Source of the DNA: an uncultured Candidatus Saccharibacteria bacterium
GTDB lineage: Bacteria; Patescibacteriota; Saccharimonadia; Saccharimonadales; Saccharimonadaceae
DNA: 64,000 bases
Assembly (NCBI GenBank): GCA_938043965.1
Contig: CALIQQ010000004.1
Span: forward strand, 62,001 to 126,000
Direction: 5' to 3'
Shown piece by piece: positions 18,801 to 25,745 of this stretch (its first letter is position 1; every line of letters begins with the position of its first letter). Both the position numbers and the translations under genes were made by a program. The notes under the pieces were generated by a model. That model had not been told where the DNA came from, searched no databases, and saw only the letters and a list, made by a program, of their open reading frames with translations.

Positions 18801-19260
18801 GGCGATTCACCATATCCCTATATGCGCTCATTGCCGCTTTTTCTACCGTTGGTTCTGGGTGTTCTTCAAGATATTGATTTTCAGCCGCCTTAATCTCACT
18901 CAATCTTTTACCATATTCAGCTGACGTTTCGCCCTGCATTCTTGGATAGATCTGAAAAGTTGAGACTGGATCATACTCCTCCTCCACTTTATTCTCACGA
19001 GCTTCAAAATCAGCCGGAGTCATATTTACCCAAGCATTATACGCGTCAGTTTCTGCTTGATTGCGAGCCTTTTCTTCGCTACGTGCTCTTGCTTTTTCCA
19101 GCAACTTGTCTGCTTTTTCTTGCGTATAAGTTCCGTCTGCTACACGCTCTTGCACTCTCTGTGCAAACACATCATTTGCATTCTTTGGCATATCGTTCAT
19201 TGCATCATCTGTATTGATTGGTTGGCCTGCCTCGAAGCGATTTTTTGAACCGAATTCCAT
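15889..19260 (-). CDS. Large repeat-rich membrane protein, function unknown
   Basis: Unrecognised 1123-residue protein. The N-terminal half (residues 1-~520) is Glu/Lys/Ala-rich and predicted coiled coil. It contains a 38-residue segment present twice (about residues 280-318 and 386-424) containing EEEFKAVEDEIHATE. Three copies of EIVAGKDDP follow, then one hydrophobic segment (IFVTALSAVILNSLGGFF, near residue 575). Next come an extracytoplasmic domain (~600-890), a Gly/Thr/Glu repeat built on EEGTGTEGTG (~895-955), and a polar Asn/Thr-rich tail. No N-terminal signal peptide, so the single segment should anchor it with a cytoplasmic coiled coil. Strong RBS AAGGAGGAG. It follows the 129-residue gene by 2 bp. 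Confidence 0.75.
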   Translation of the reverse strand: MEFGSKNRFEAGQPINTDDAMNDMPKNANDVFAQRVQERVADGTYTQEKADKLLEKARARSEEKARNQAETDAYNAWVNMTPADFEARENKVEEEYDPVSTFQIYPRMQGETSAEYGKRLSEIKAAENQYLEEHPEPTVEKAAMSAYRDMVNRRVESGDLKSDEAEAMIQRREEQYAEMEAEKQAEVENAKVADSFAERQEQEKMAMAERIRKEVPEALEFLEKHPELKPEMVAAVRKLEELEKISEINEQTDQKLNEEMVRRNETFMKAVEAFNAAARANEAARAKMAGLEADARNGKTVSEEEFKAVEDEIHATEVNMQEANAAKQGAEDNYNAVEAATRAAAEKQTADINKRINFYDRAVAEEQEYYNVNVSSLREKMAETEAANEAARAKMAGLEADARNGKTVSEEEFKAVEDEIHATEDMMSKIQKSLDFYKGDQKESGEKLDEWVDYKRATDKDQEFIDKLEAAEAEKAGKNTENVAEKDGDGDGDEDIEIVAGKDDPEIVAGKDDPEIVAGKDEDGEKTSEEEELETAAKKGLFNKMRNFLGLNEQAGNGIMSALRHSKIAKAIFVTALSAVILNSLGGFFSKHLEDKSKDLAQNQVKVEQGTNQKMPDLNELARRSLNVVDDSAERKEVLDDLVNTKAYGHDIVVNINEGDWSGTSSFFDANKHGKFDLVSPVTDLEALKDMKNHEKAEAIAEGLSQKIDDPTLMTEIAAAMGNVKVDGEGKNIQSLSDWNDILRSAQDDDVFRNNLLESIKEGEDGWRDMVSKNDLKLNHVDKGDTYISPYAVNIAEQGENPNLMMFVHQEVTATEDLDCLDFVDRDTGESILDANKIGGYKYNYLKACNLIPENATDEAAQKIMAKYKVLGFSQVCSQLLIEHVKTGSGTELDTGTEGTGEEGTGTEGTGEEGTGTEGTGEEGTGTEGTGEEGTGTEGTGEEGTGTEGTGIEGTGTEDEFNSGIETGINTGTEVEPDNAINVVPKTEERVANEYWDKASVTDYDQSTRGEVVDTAKSTKTSVNQEITGSSSNTAQDDFLKGGIQSTGNAATDAKYDGSNTEGWRGNTPSTETGTQNIQEPTTPAEVNAINDSAANQGSATANTENRTDQQNADVFNDILNGN
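16411..16577 (-). repeat. 30-bp in-frame tandem repeat, 5.6 copies
   Basis: Five exact-length 30-bp units plus a partial one. Units differ by a few mostly synonymous bases (GGTACC/GGTGCC, TTCC/TTCT). It encodes the EEGTGTEGTG repeat of the 1123-residue protein. Confidence 0.95.
17711..17775 (-). repeat. 27-bp in-frame tandem repeat
   Basis: Near-identical 27-bp units encoding EIVAGKDDP repeated, just before the membrane segment of the large protein. Confidence 0.85.
17989..18102 (-). repeat. 114-bp direct repeat, copy A
   Basis: Almost identical to 18309..18422 (only scattered third-position changes). Both copies are in frame and encode the same 38-residue coiled-coil segment, so this is a recent internal duplication. 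Confidence 0.9.
18309..18422 (-). repeat. 114-bp direct repeat, copy B
   Basis: Second copy of the repeat at 17989..18102, followed directly by a short further duplication (GCGCGAGCCGC). Confidence 0.9.
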
Positions 19261-19262
19261 AA

Positions 19263-19652
19263 TTAATTCTCCTCCTTAAGATATTTTTCACGAAATGCCA
19301 TCATTGTTTGCTCAGTAATTGTCTCCACGTCAATTCCTGACTCTTTGATTGCCTGGTTAATCGCTCTTTCGTCTGCGCCCTGATCAATTTCGTTGTTCAA
19401 TTTTTCAACTAGGTAATCTGGCATTGCTAAGATCATATTTTTAGTCACCTCATCTGATAGTGCTACATATAATTTTCCGCGCAACTCGTCAGTAGCAGCA
19501 ATACCCTTGTCGCTAATCATTTTTTCAACAAATACAGCCAACATCTGCTCTTGGGTTAGTTGATTAAGGATTTCATCTGGGATTTCAGCCCCTTCTGGTA
19601 GATTATTGATGCGCTCAATTATTTCCTTGAGCTTAGCGTCATCTTGATTCAT
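19263..19652 (-). CDS. Small acidic protein, partner of the large membrane protein
   Basis: Unrecognised 129-residue protein, acidic and predicted helical (NQDDAKLKEIIERINNLPEG ... TMMAFREKYLKEEN). It has no membrane segment and no cysteine. It loosely resembles the short helical DUF5663-type proteins of Saccharibacteria, compared only by memory. It is the first gene of the unit 19263 > 15889 > 14559, separated by 2 bp from the large gene, so a joint role is likely. RBS AAGAAAGG lies about 12 bp upstream, and a TTGACA-17-TAAACT promoter lies at 19710..19738. Confidence 0.7.
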   Translation of the reverse strand: MNQDDAKLKEIIERINNLPEGAEIPDEILNQLTQEQMLAVFVEKMISDKGIAATDELRGKLYVALSDEVTKNMILAMPDYLVEKLNNEIDQGADERAINQAIKESGIDVETITEQTMMAFREKYLKEEN

Positions 19653-19709
19653 GGTGTGGAGATACCTTTCTTTTGTTTTTTTATTTAAAATATGACTTTT
19701 TCTGCCCCC

Positions 19710-19738
19710 AGTTTACAGCTTATGTTTACTTTTGTCAA
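19710..19738 (-). promoter_or_regulatory. Promoter of the surface-protein operon
   Basis: On the minus strand, -35 TTGACA (19733..19738), spacer 17, -10 TAAACT (19710..19715). The predicted start near 19703 gives a 50-nt leader. Confidence 0.7.
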
Positions 19739-19838
19739 CATTTTTAGTCCAATTACTTATTTTATCCGTCCCATTCCCTTTATTTCCATCTAAAACCAAA
19801 CTAAACCCCAGTAGCGCACCTGTTTTAATCCAACAAAA

Positions 19839-19859
19839 AACTGGATTTTTCATCCAGTT
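19839..19859. terminator. Hairpin, possible terminator
   Basis: AACTGGAT/ATCCAGTT stem with a T-rich loop, flanked by an A-run and a short T-run. It is downstream of the small ORF at 19892 and upstream of the promoter at 19710. Confidence 0.5.
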
Positions 19860-19891
19860 CTTTGTTAAAAGGTTAAAAATTTTATAATTTA

Positions 19892-20008
19892 TTAGCTAAT
19901 TATGGTTGTAAGATGGCCTAATCTTTTCGCAATTTTTGCTTTAGCTTCTGGTGTAATTTCTTGCTTCGAGATATAGCCGACCTCATTTTCAAAAAATTCG
20001 AACGACAT
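19892..20008 (-). CDS. Possible 38-residue small protein
   Basis: Short frame starting MSFEFFENEVGYISKQEI and ending GHLTTIIS, with a Lys/Ala-rich helix (TPEAKAKIAKRL) in the middle. Support: an AGGAG about 12 bp before the ATG, a good promoter ~470 bp upstream on the same strand (20477..20505), and a hairpin 33 bp after the stop. No homologue is recognised. The alternative is that this is untranslated leader RNA. Confidence 0.45.
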   Translation of the reverse strand: MSFEFFENEVGYISKQEITPEAKAKIAKRLGHLTTIIS

Positions 20009-20476
20009 CTATTTTTATTTCTCCTGATTATTTGTTTATTTTACTGTCTAATTTTATTATTTGCATTGAACTCTTTTTGATTTATTCTTGAACAATTATT
20101 TTATCATTCATATCTGTTGTCATCAGTTCTTTTTGCTTGAATAATTTTTTTATACAGACTCTTACATTGGTGTTCTTCTCATTTAGGTTTTCTATTTTCG
20201 GATTTATGGCTCCCGCCCGTCTATCTATTTTCTTTTTCCTGATTATTTGATATTTATTTCGGATTTATGGCTCCCGCCTATTCTTATAGTAGTACCTTTC
20301 TTCTTAATGGTCTTGCGCTAGTCGTATTTTCTACTCACACCAGCTTTTTATATTTTTCGATCGTCTTCCCTCTTTTTTTATTTCATATTCTTTTTGCCTA
20401 AGCGGCTAACTTTGGATTATTGATCGTTTTTTGTTAGATTTGATTTTATTTTTATTTTCTTGTCTAACTTGTCCTT

Positions 20477-20505
20477 AGTGTATCACACTTATGCTTATTT
20501 GTCAA
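20477..20505 (-). promoter_or_regulatory. Promoter reading into the 19.9-20.0 kb region
   Basis: On the minus strand, -35 TTGACA (20500..20505), 17-bp spacer, -10 TACACT with TG extension (20477..20482). There is no annotated gene for ~470 bp downstream, so it should produce a long leader or a non-coding RNA. Confidence 0.65.
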
Positions 20506-20596
20506 TACTATTCATACAACATTCTAAAAATAATGCAAATCAAACAGGGGCCATTTACTTAAAAAACAGAAGTCTTTTACCTAAAAACTAAGGTTT

Positions 20597-20635
20597 CAAA
20601 AAAATAAATAGACCCCTAAAAGAGATCTATTTATC
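20597..20635 (-). terminator. Terminator of ileS
   Basis: ATAAATAGA/TCTATTTAT stem followed by seven T on the minus strand, about 50 bp after the ileS stop. Confidence 0.75.
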
Positions 20636-20685
20636 CGCCAAGACTAATTAAGTAGCGCTTTAAATTATTCTATCAACGCTTCGCA

Positions 20686-23643
20686 CTAGGCCCTTTCGAG
20701 CGAAATCGTCACGTTCTCGCCGTCAATTTTCACGATTTCATCATACGCATAATTCTCTGCTGACGCATCCGTATTAAACTCTACCGCTAAGACTTCCTGT
20801 CTAATCATTTCAATCTGTTCCTCTGCGACATAACAAGAAACTGACAATTTAATACGATCATCAACCAAAAGCCCCGCTTTCTTGCGTCCAGCCTGGATGA
20901 AACGAATTAGCTCTCTAGCAAACCCTTCTGCCTTTAATTCTGGCGTTAGGTTCTTGTCAAGGTTCATCGCCTCACCATTTACTACCCGTTTCACATTCAC
21001 TTCGTCCGCGATAATACTCTCGTAATATGCGTCTAATTTTTCTCCATCGTAAACCAACTCAGCTAGCGGCTGTCGCACTTTTATTTGCTCCTCATTGTCT
21101 GATTTCTGCATTCTGAGTGCAAGCCCCGCCGTAATGACTTCTCTAGTTTTAGCCATTTCCGCTATCACTACAGCATCAATCTCTCCCGCTTCCGGCCAAT
21201 TCATTAAATGCACCGACTTATTTTTGCCAGTCATTTTTTGATACAGTTCTTCCGCTAAGAACGGCACGAATGGTGCTAAAATTTGCGCTAAATACACTAA
21301 TACGAAGTAAAGTGTCGCATATGCCTCATTTTTATCATTATCATCTTGCGTTTTCCAAAAACGACGGCGTGAACGACGCACAAACCAGTTCGACAAATCA
21401 TCCACAAACGGCAAGACTTTTTCCAATGCTTTCGGCAGGTTGTACTGCATCATTCCCTCGGTAATTTCATTTCTTACCTGATACATTCTTGAAACAATCC
21501 ATCTATCTAACGGATTCAAAAACGCCTCCGTCTTCGGTAGCAGCTGTGTTAAACTCTGCGATTCTTCTTGCTTTTCAGCCGCCTTCGCACCAAACAACCA
21601 TTTCTCAAGCTCAATAGAATCAATTCCATCCACTTCCGCATACATCGTAAAGAAATCGTAAGTATTCCAAATCATCGCCAATTTACGCGCCACATCTGAT
21701 ACGTCTTTATCTAGCAAAGCAAAATCTTCGCCTGCCAAAACTGGGCTCGATAACAGCAAGAATCTTAACGAATCTGCTGAGTATTTATCCATCAACTCAT
21801 TTGGATCAGTGTAATTTCCAAGCGATTTCGACATTTTTCGACCATCATTCCCCGCCAAAGTTCCCGTCGTAATCACATTTTTATACGCATTTTGCCCAAA
21901 AAGTGCCACATTCACTACATGTACATAGTAAAACCATGCTCGCACCTGGCCCACGTATTCTACAATAAAATCTGCTGGATAATTTTTTTCAAATTTCTCC
22001 TTATTTTCAAACGGATAGTGCATTTGTGCAAACGGCATCGAGCCCGATTCAAACCAGCAGTCCAACACCTTATCAATTCGCTTAAAATGCTCGCCGTTAA
22101 GATCAAATTCAACCTCATCTACCCATGGTCGGTGATAATCCTCCAATCTCACTCCGGACAGCTCATATAATTCGTCATATGAGCCGATCACCTTTACACT
22201 CCCCTTGTCGCCTTTCCAAACTGGCATTGCCGTCGCCCAAAAACGATCGCGTGATAAGTTCCAATCTGGTGCCTGCTCAATGTTTTTCATGAAACGACCG
22301 TGCTTAAGATGTGTTGGGAACCAATTTATTTTCTCATTTTCCTCAAGCATTAACGGCTTTGATCCCTGAATATCAAAGAACCAGCTCGGAAACGCACGAT
22401 ACATAATACGCTGTTTTGAGCGTGGATTAAATGGATATTCGTGCTTAGTGTATTCAATTTTTAGGACCACCCCTTTTTCTTCCAGCACTTTGGCGATAAA
22501 TTTATTTGCTGCCCAAATTTCCATTCCGTTTTCGTCAGTATCTCGCACTCCTAATGCATGCAATTTTTCTGACATCTCCGGCAAATAATAACCTTTATCA
22601 TCTAAGACATCCACAAAATCCACCGCTTCAGCTTGACCAAGTTCGTAGTCATCCTCACCATAAGCTGGTGCAATATGCACGATACCAGTTCCGTCTTCTG
22701 CAGACACAAAATCCGCCCCATGCACTTTATATGTGCCTTCACTACGCTCCGTTTTTGCCACCGTCTCAATTAGCGGCTTATATTTTAGTCCGACTAATTC
22801 TTTTCCTAGGTACTTTTCCGCTGGCTCCTCACTTATTCCTAATACTTTTTCGGCCAGTTTCGTAGCTATAATTATTTGTTCACCTGCCACTTCATACACA
22901 CCGTATTCCAATTTTGGTGAAACTGCTAGTGCCAGGTTTGCCGGCAACGTCCAAGGCGTTGTAGTCCAAGCGAGTAAAAATTTTTCTTCATTTTCTATCT
23001 TAAATTTCACATATGCTGAAGGGTCAGTCACCGTCTGGTACGCATCGTTATCCATATTAACTTCTGCTTTTGAGACTGGTGTACAAAATTTTGTATCGTA
23101 CATTAAAACTTTACGTCCCTCATAAATTTTGCCTTTTTCGTATAAAGTTTTAAATGCCCACCACACTGATTCCATAAAATTTTTATCCATGGTGCGATAT
23201 GCCCCTCTAAAATCAACCCAACGTCCTACTCGCGCAATTGTCGATTCCCAAGTTTCAGAATTTGCCACCATTGATTCACGTGCCTTTGTGATATAGGTCT
23301 CCAGTGTCCATTTCGTACCAATTTCACGACGATCCGTAATTCCTAGCTGCTTTTCGACAAAGTTCTCTGCTGGCAGACCATGACAATCCCAACCCCAACG
23401 TCGCTCCACACGATATCCGTTCATCGTAAAAAAACGTGGCACTGCATCCTTTACGATTGAAGATAATAAGGTTCCATGATGTGGATTCCCCGTAATGAAT
23501 GGTGGGCCATCGTAAAACACGTAGCTGCGTTTTGCATCGCGGTTCTCAATCGATTTCTGGAAGGTTTGATCCTTTGCCCAAAAATCCAACACCGCTTTTT
23601 CGTATTCGATTGCTCTTTTTCTTTCGCCTGCCTTGTATTTCAT
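20686..23643 (-). CDS. ileS: Isoleucyl-tRNA synthetase, type 2-like
   Basis: Class I synthetase charging tRNA-Ile, with an editing domain. The HIGH region is PPFITGNPHHGTLL (residues ~46-59) and KMSKS is DGRKMSKSLGNY (near residue 604). Editing-domain segments TTTPWTLPANLALAV and DGTGIVHIAPAYGEDDYELG are present. The sequence GYRVERRWGWDCHGLPAE and the PHHG form of HIGH resemble the eukaryote-like type 2 IleRS, the type generally associated with mupirocin resistance. At 985 residues it is full length. RBS AAAGGAAAAAT precedes the ATG. A hairpin rather than a T-box lies upstream. Confidence 0.95.
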   Translation of the reverse strand: MKYKAGERKRAIEYEKAVLDFWAKDQTFQKSIENRDAKRSYVFYDGPPFITGNPHHGTLLSSIVKDAVPRFFTMNGYRVERRWGWDCHGLPAENFVEKQLGITDRREIGTKWTLETYITKARESMVANSETWESTIARVGRWVDFRGAYRTMDKNFMESVWWAFKTLYEKGKIYEGRKVLMYDTKFCTPVSKAEVNMDNDAYQTVTDPSAYVKFKIENEEKFLLAWTTTPWTLPANLALAVSPKLEYGVYEVAGEQIIIATKLAEKVLGISEEPAEKYLGKELVGLKYKPLIETVAKTERSEGTYKVHGADFVSAEDGTGIVHIAPAYGEDDYELGQAEAVDFVDVLDDKGYYLPEMSEKLHALGVRDTDENGMEIWAANKFIAKVLEEKGVVLKIEYTKHEYPFNPRSKQRIMYRAFPSWFFDIQGSKPLMLEENEKINWFPTHLKHGRFMKNIEQAPDWNLSRDRFWATAMPVWKGDKGSVKVIGSYDELYELSGVRLEDYHRPWVDEVEFDLNGEHFKRIDKVLDCWFESGSMPFAQMHYPFENKEKFEKNYPADFIVEYVGQVRAWFYYVHVVNVALFGQNAYKNVITTGTLAGNDGRKMSKSLGNYTDPNELMDKYSADSLRFLLLSSPVLAGEDFALLDKDVSDVARKLAMIWNTYDFFTMYAEVDGIDSIELEKWLFGAKAAEKQEESQSLTQLLPKTEAFLNPLDRWIVSRMYQVRNEITEGMMQYNLPKALEKVLPFVDDLSNWFVRRSRRRFWKTQDDNDKNEAYATLYFVLVYLAQILAPFVPFLAEELYQKMTGKNKSVHLMNWPEAGEIDAVVIAEMAKTREVITAGLALRMQKSDNEEQIKVRQPLAELVYDGEKLDAYYESIIADEVNVKRVVNGEAMNLDKNLTPELKAEGFARELIRFIQAGRKKAGLLVDDRIKLSVSCYVAEEQIEMIRQEVLAVEFNTDASAENYAYDEIVKIDGENVTISLERA

Positions 23644-23662
23644 ATTTTTCCTTTAATCCAAC

Positions 23663-23697
23663 AATAAACCTATTATTTGCTCAATAATAGGTTTATT
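23663..23697. terminator. Hairpin between the nrdR operon and ileS
   Basis: Near-perfect 15-bp stem AATAAACCTATTATT/AATAATAGGTTTATT with a 4-5 nt loop and no long T-run. It is either a weak terminator or an mRNA-stabilising/processing structure 20 bp before the ileS start. Confidence 0.6.
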
Positions 23698-23715
23698 ATA
23701 TCACATCCAACCGTT

Positions 23716-23979
23716 TTAGGCATCTCTTAAGACGTACGACACCTCTTCAAATTGTGGCAATTTCCCTGCCCACTTTGAAATTATCCTACTACTACTATCC
23801 ACCACGCAAACTGTCGGATATTGCATAATCTCATGGCTTGTCGCAAAAATCTCACCCATAATCGTCTCTGGATCTTGTAGTTCAACCTCAATACCAGTTG
23901 ACCGCGTAAACTCCGCCATCCATTCCATTGCCTCTCTAGTGTATTCAGCGTTATCCCGTGTCACCATTACCACCCGCAT
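23716..23979 (-). CDS. Small thioredoxin-fold-like protein lacking the redox motif
   Basis: The 87 residues read like a glutaredoxin/thioredoxin-like fold: an N-terminal strand (MRVVMVTRDN), a long helix, EVELQDPET, a cis-Pro-like YPTVCVVDSSSR and a C-terminal strand-helix. There is no CxxC; the only cysteine is in PTVCVVD, so classical redox activity is unlikely. RBS GGGAGAAAA lies upstream. It is 9 bp after nrdR and is the last gene of ftsZ-nrdR-this gene. A role in ribonucleotide reductase control is guilt by association only. Confidence 0.6.
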   Translation of the reverse strand: MRVVMVTRDNAEYTREAMEWMAEFTRSTGIEVELQDPETIMGEIFATSHEIMQYPTVCVVDSSSRIISKWAGKLPQFEEVSYVLRDA

Positions 23980-23988
23980 TTTTTCTCC

Positions 23989-24444
23989 CTATCTATTATT
24001 TTCTTCCCGCTGTGTTCGAATGATATTCTCAAAATCCTCCAGCGTTTTAAATTCTAAAAACACCGAAGCAAACCGCACATAAGCTACTTCGTTCACCTCT
24101 GCTAACACGCTTAAGATTGCCTGGCCAATTTCTTTCGATTCAATTTCATCACGCCCAAGATCGTAGACTTTCTGCACAACCTTATTCACGACATCCTCTA
24201 CCTCAAGATCTGAATTAAAAAACTTGCCTACACTGCGCCTAACCGCTGTTAGTAGCTTATCTCGGTCAAATTGCTCTTTATTGTTGCTGCGTTTTCGCAC
24301 CACCAAAGCCGGCATTTCAATCCGTTCATAGGTCGTAAATCGTTTCCCGTCCGCCGTCACCCGACGCCGACGAATCATAGTTCCATCAGGAGTTTCACGG
24401 CTTTCGAGCACCTTACTGTCCCCGATTTGAATCGCATTTGCCAT
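23989..24444 (-). CDS. nrdR: NrdR-like ATP-cone regulator without zinc-ribbon cysteines
   Basis: Repressor family controlling ribonucleotide reductase genes through nucleotide binding to an ATP-cone. The ATP-cone is well kept (VVRKRSNNKEQFDRDKLLTA, then RFASVFLEFKTLEDFENII), and the linker GKRFTTYERIE is diagnostic of NrdR. The N-terminal zinc ribbon, normally MKCPYCG...CxxC, here reads MANAIQIGDSKVLESRETPD ... RRRVTADGKRF: all four cysteines are missing while the surrounding DSKVLESR and IRRRR are kept. It may bind DNA differently or fold without zinc. Strong RBS TTAGGAGG. It lies 19 bp after ftsZ. Confidence 0.88.
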   Translation of the reverse strand: MANAIQIGDSKVLESRETPDGTMIRRRRVTADGKRFTTYERIEMPALVVRKRSNNKEQFDRDKLLTAVRRSVGKFFNSDLEVEDVVNKVVQKVYDLGRDEIESKEIGQAILSVLAEVNEVAYVRFASVFLEFKTLEDFENIIRTQREENNR

Positions 24445-24463
24445 CTTAACCTCCTAAGTTTTA

Positions 24464-25627
24464 CTATTTTTTACTGCGCAATCTTGCCCGAAGTGAAGGT
24501 GGTACGTCTAAATCATCTTCGTCGTCTTTAAGCTTATCCGCCTCATCCCAGCTAGATTTTGGTTCAGCCTTTTCTTCGTTTCCAATTGACTCAGTTTCAA
24601 TCGCTGAGGTCGCAGGCTGCTCATCTCTATAGCTTTCACGTTCCGCCAGCACAACTTCTTCTGCGCGTTTTTGGCGATAGTAATCTGAGTCGAAACCAGT
24701 CGCTACTACCGTAATCACCATCTCTTCGTTTAATTCTGGGCGGATTGATGCGCCAAAGATGATATTTGCATCTGGCGAAACTGCACCCGTAATTTCTTCC
24801 GCTGCCTCTTGAATTTCGCTCATAGACATATCATATCCACCAGCTACTGAGAATAGCACACCTCTTGCGCCGTCAATTTTCACCTCAATTAGTGGACTTT
24901 CAATCGCCTGACGAGCTGCAATTTTTGCGCGATTTTCACCTGAAGCTCGGCCAATTCCCATTAGCGCCGATCCAGCATTCTTCATAATTGATTTCACATC
25001 GGCAAAGTCTAAGTTAATTAGTGCATGCTCGGTAATTAACTCTGAAATACCCTGCACACCCTGACGTAAGACGTCGTCTGCGATCTTAAAAGTTTCAAGG
25101 AGAGGAGTTCTTGGATCAATCGTCTGTAACAATCGGTCGTTTGGAATTGTAATTAACGCATCTACCTCTTTTGATAGCTCAGCGATTGCTCGGTCAGCAT
25201 TCCTTTTGCGCTGTGCGCCTTCGAAAGTAAATGGCTTAGTCACCACACCGACCGTTAAAATATCTCTTTCTTTTGCCTCTTTTGCTACCAATGGACCCGC
25301 ACCCGAACCAGTACCACCACCAGCACCGAGTGTAATAAATACCATATCTGAACCTTCGAGAGATTGTCCGATGTTATCACGACTTTCCTCCGCTGCTTCA
25401 CGACCCTTATCTGGGTCGCCACCAGCACCCAAGCCCTGTCCGATATGGACTTTCACGTCTGCATCTGAGTGATGTAACGCCTGCGCATCGGTATTGATTG
25501 CAATAAACTCAACGCCATTCAGGCCAACTTCTTTCATTCGGTTAATTGCAGAGCCACCAGCTCCACCAACACCTACAACTTTAATACTAGCTGTGCTTTC
25601 CACCTCTGTAGGTTTAATTTCAGGCAT
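24464..25627 (-). CDS. ftsZ: Cell division protein FtsZ
   Basis: Tubulin-like GTPase forming the Z ring. The GTP-binding signature AGGGTGSGAGP is near residues 103-113 and the T7 catalytic loop reads NLDFADVKSIM. The N-terminal GVGGAGGSAINRM loop is intact. The C-terminal conserved peptide DDLDVPPSLRARLRSKK, which contacts FtsA, is present after a polar linker. At 387 residues it is typical. RBS GTGAGGAGTT. It is followed by nrdR and preceded by ftsA, so division genes cluster here, though without the mur/dcw genes. Confidence 0.98.
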   Translation of the reverse strand: MPEIKPTEVESTASIKVVGVGGAGGSAINRMKEVGLNGVEFIAINTDAQALHHSDADVKVHIGQGLGAGGDPDKGREAAEESRDNIGQSLEGSDMVFITLGAGGGTGSGAGPLVAKEAKERDILTVGVVTKPFTFEGAQRKRNADRAIAELSKEVDALITIPNDRLLQTIDPRTPLLETFKIADDVLRQGVQGISELITEHALINLDFADVKSIMKNAGSALMGIGRASGENRAKIAARQAIESPLIEVKIDGARGVLFSVAGGYDMSMSEIQEAAEEITGAVSPDANIIFGASIRPELNEEMVITVVATGFDSDYYRQKRAEEVVLAERESYRDEQPATSAIETESIGNEEKAEPKSSWDEADKLKDDEDDLDVPPSLRARLRSKK

Positions 25628-25745
25628 TTTTTAACTCCTCACTTTGATAAATTAACTCTAGTTTAGCACATAAAAAACGATATTTAAAGGGTTTCACCCA
25701 AAAATCTCGTTTTTCACCCCTTTTGAGCAACTTTTTTATACAAAA

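Larger units (their letters stand above)
20009..20685. other. AT-rich gap with a 21-bp direct repeat and a promoter
   Basis: No convincing gene apart from the 38-residue frame beside it. A 21-bp direct repeat (20198..20218 and 20259..20279, containing GGATTTATGGCTCCCGCC) lies 61 bp apart, and CCTGATTATTTG occurs at both ~20026 and ~20240. A plus-strand frame of 44 codons starts inside the second copy but has no RBS. The right end holds the minus-strand promoter and the ileS terminator. Confidence 0.6.

Noticed and set aside
20269..20403. 44-codon plus-strand frame starting in the 21-bp repeat (MAPAYSYSS...)
   Set aside because: No RBS and hydrophobic low-complexity composition typical of T-rich DNA.
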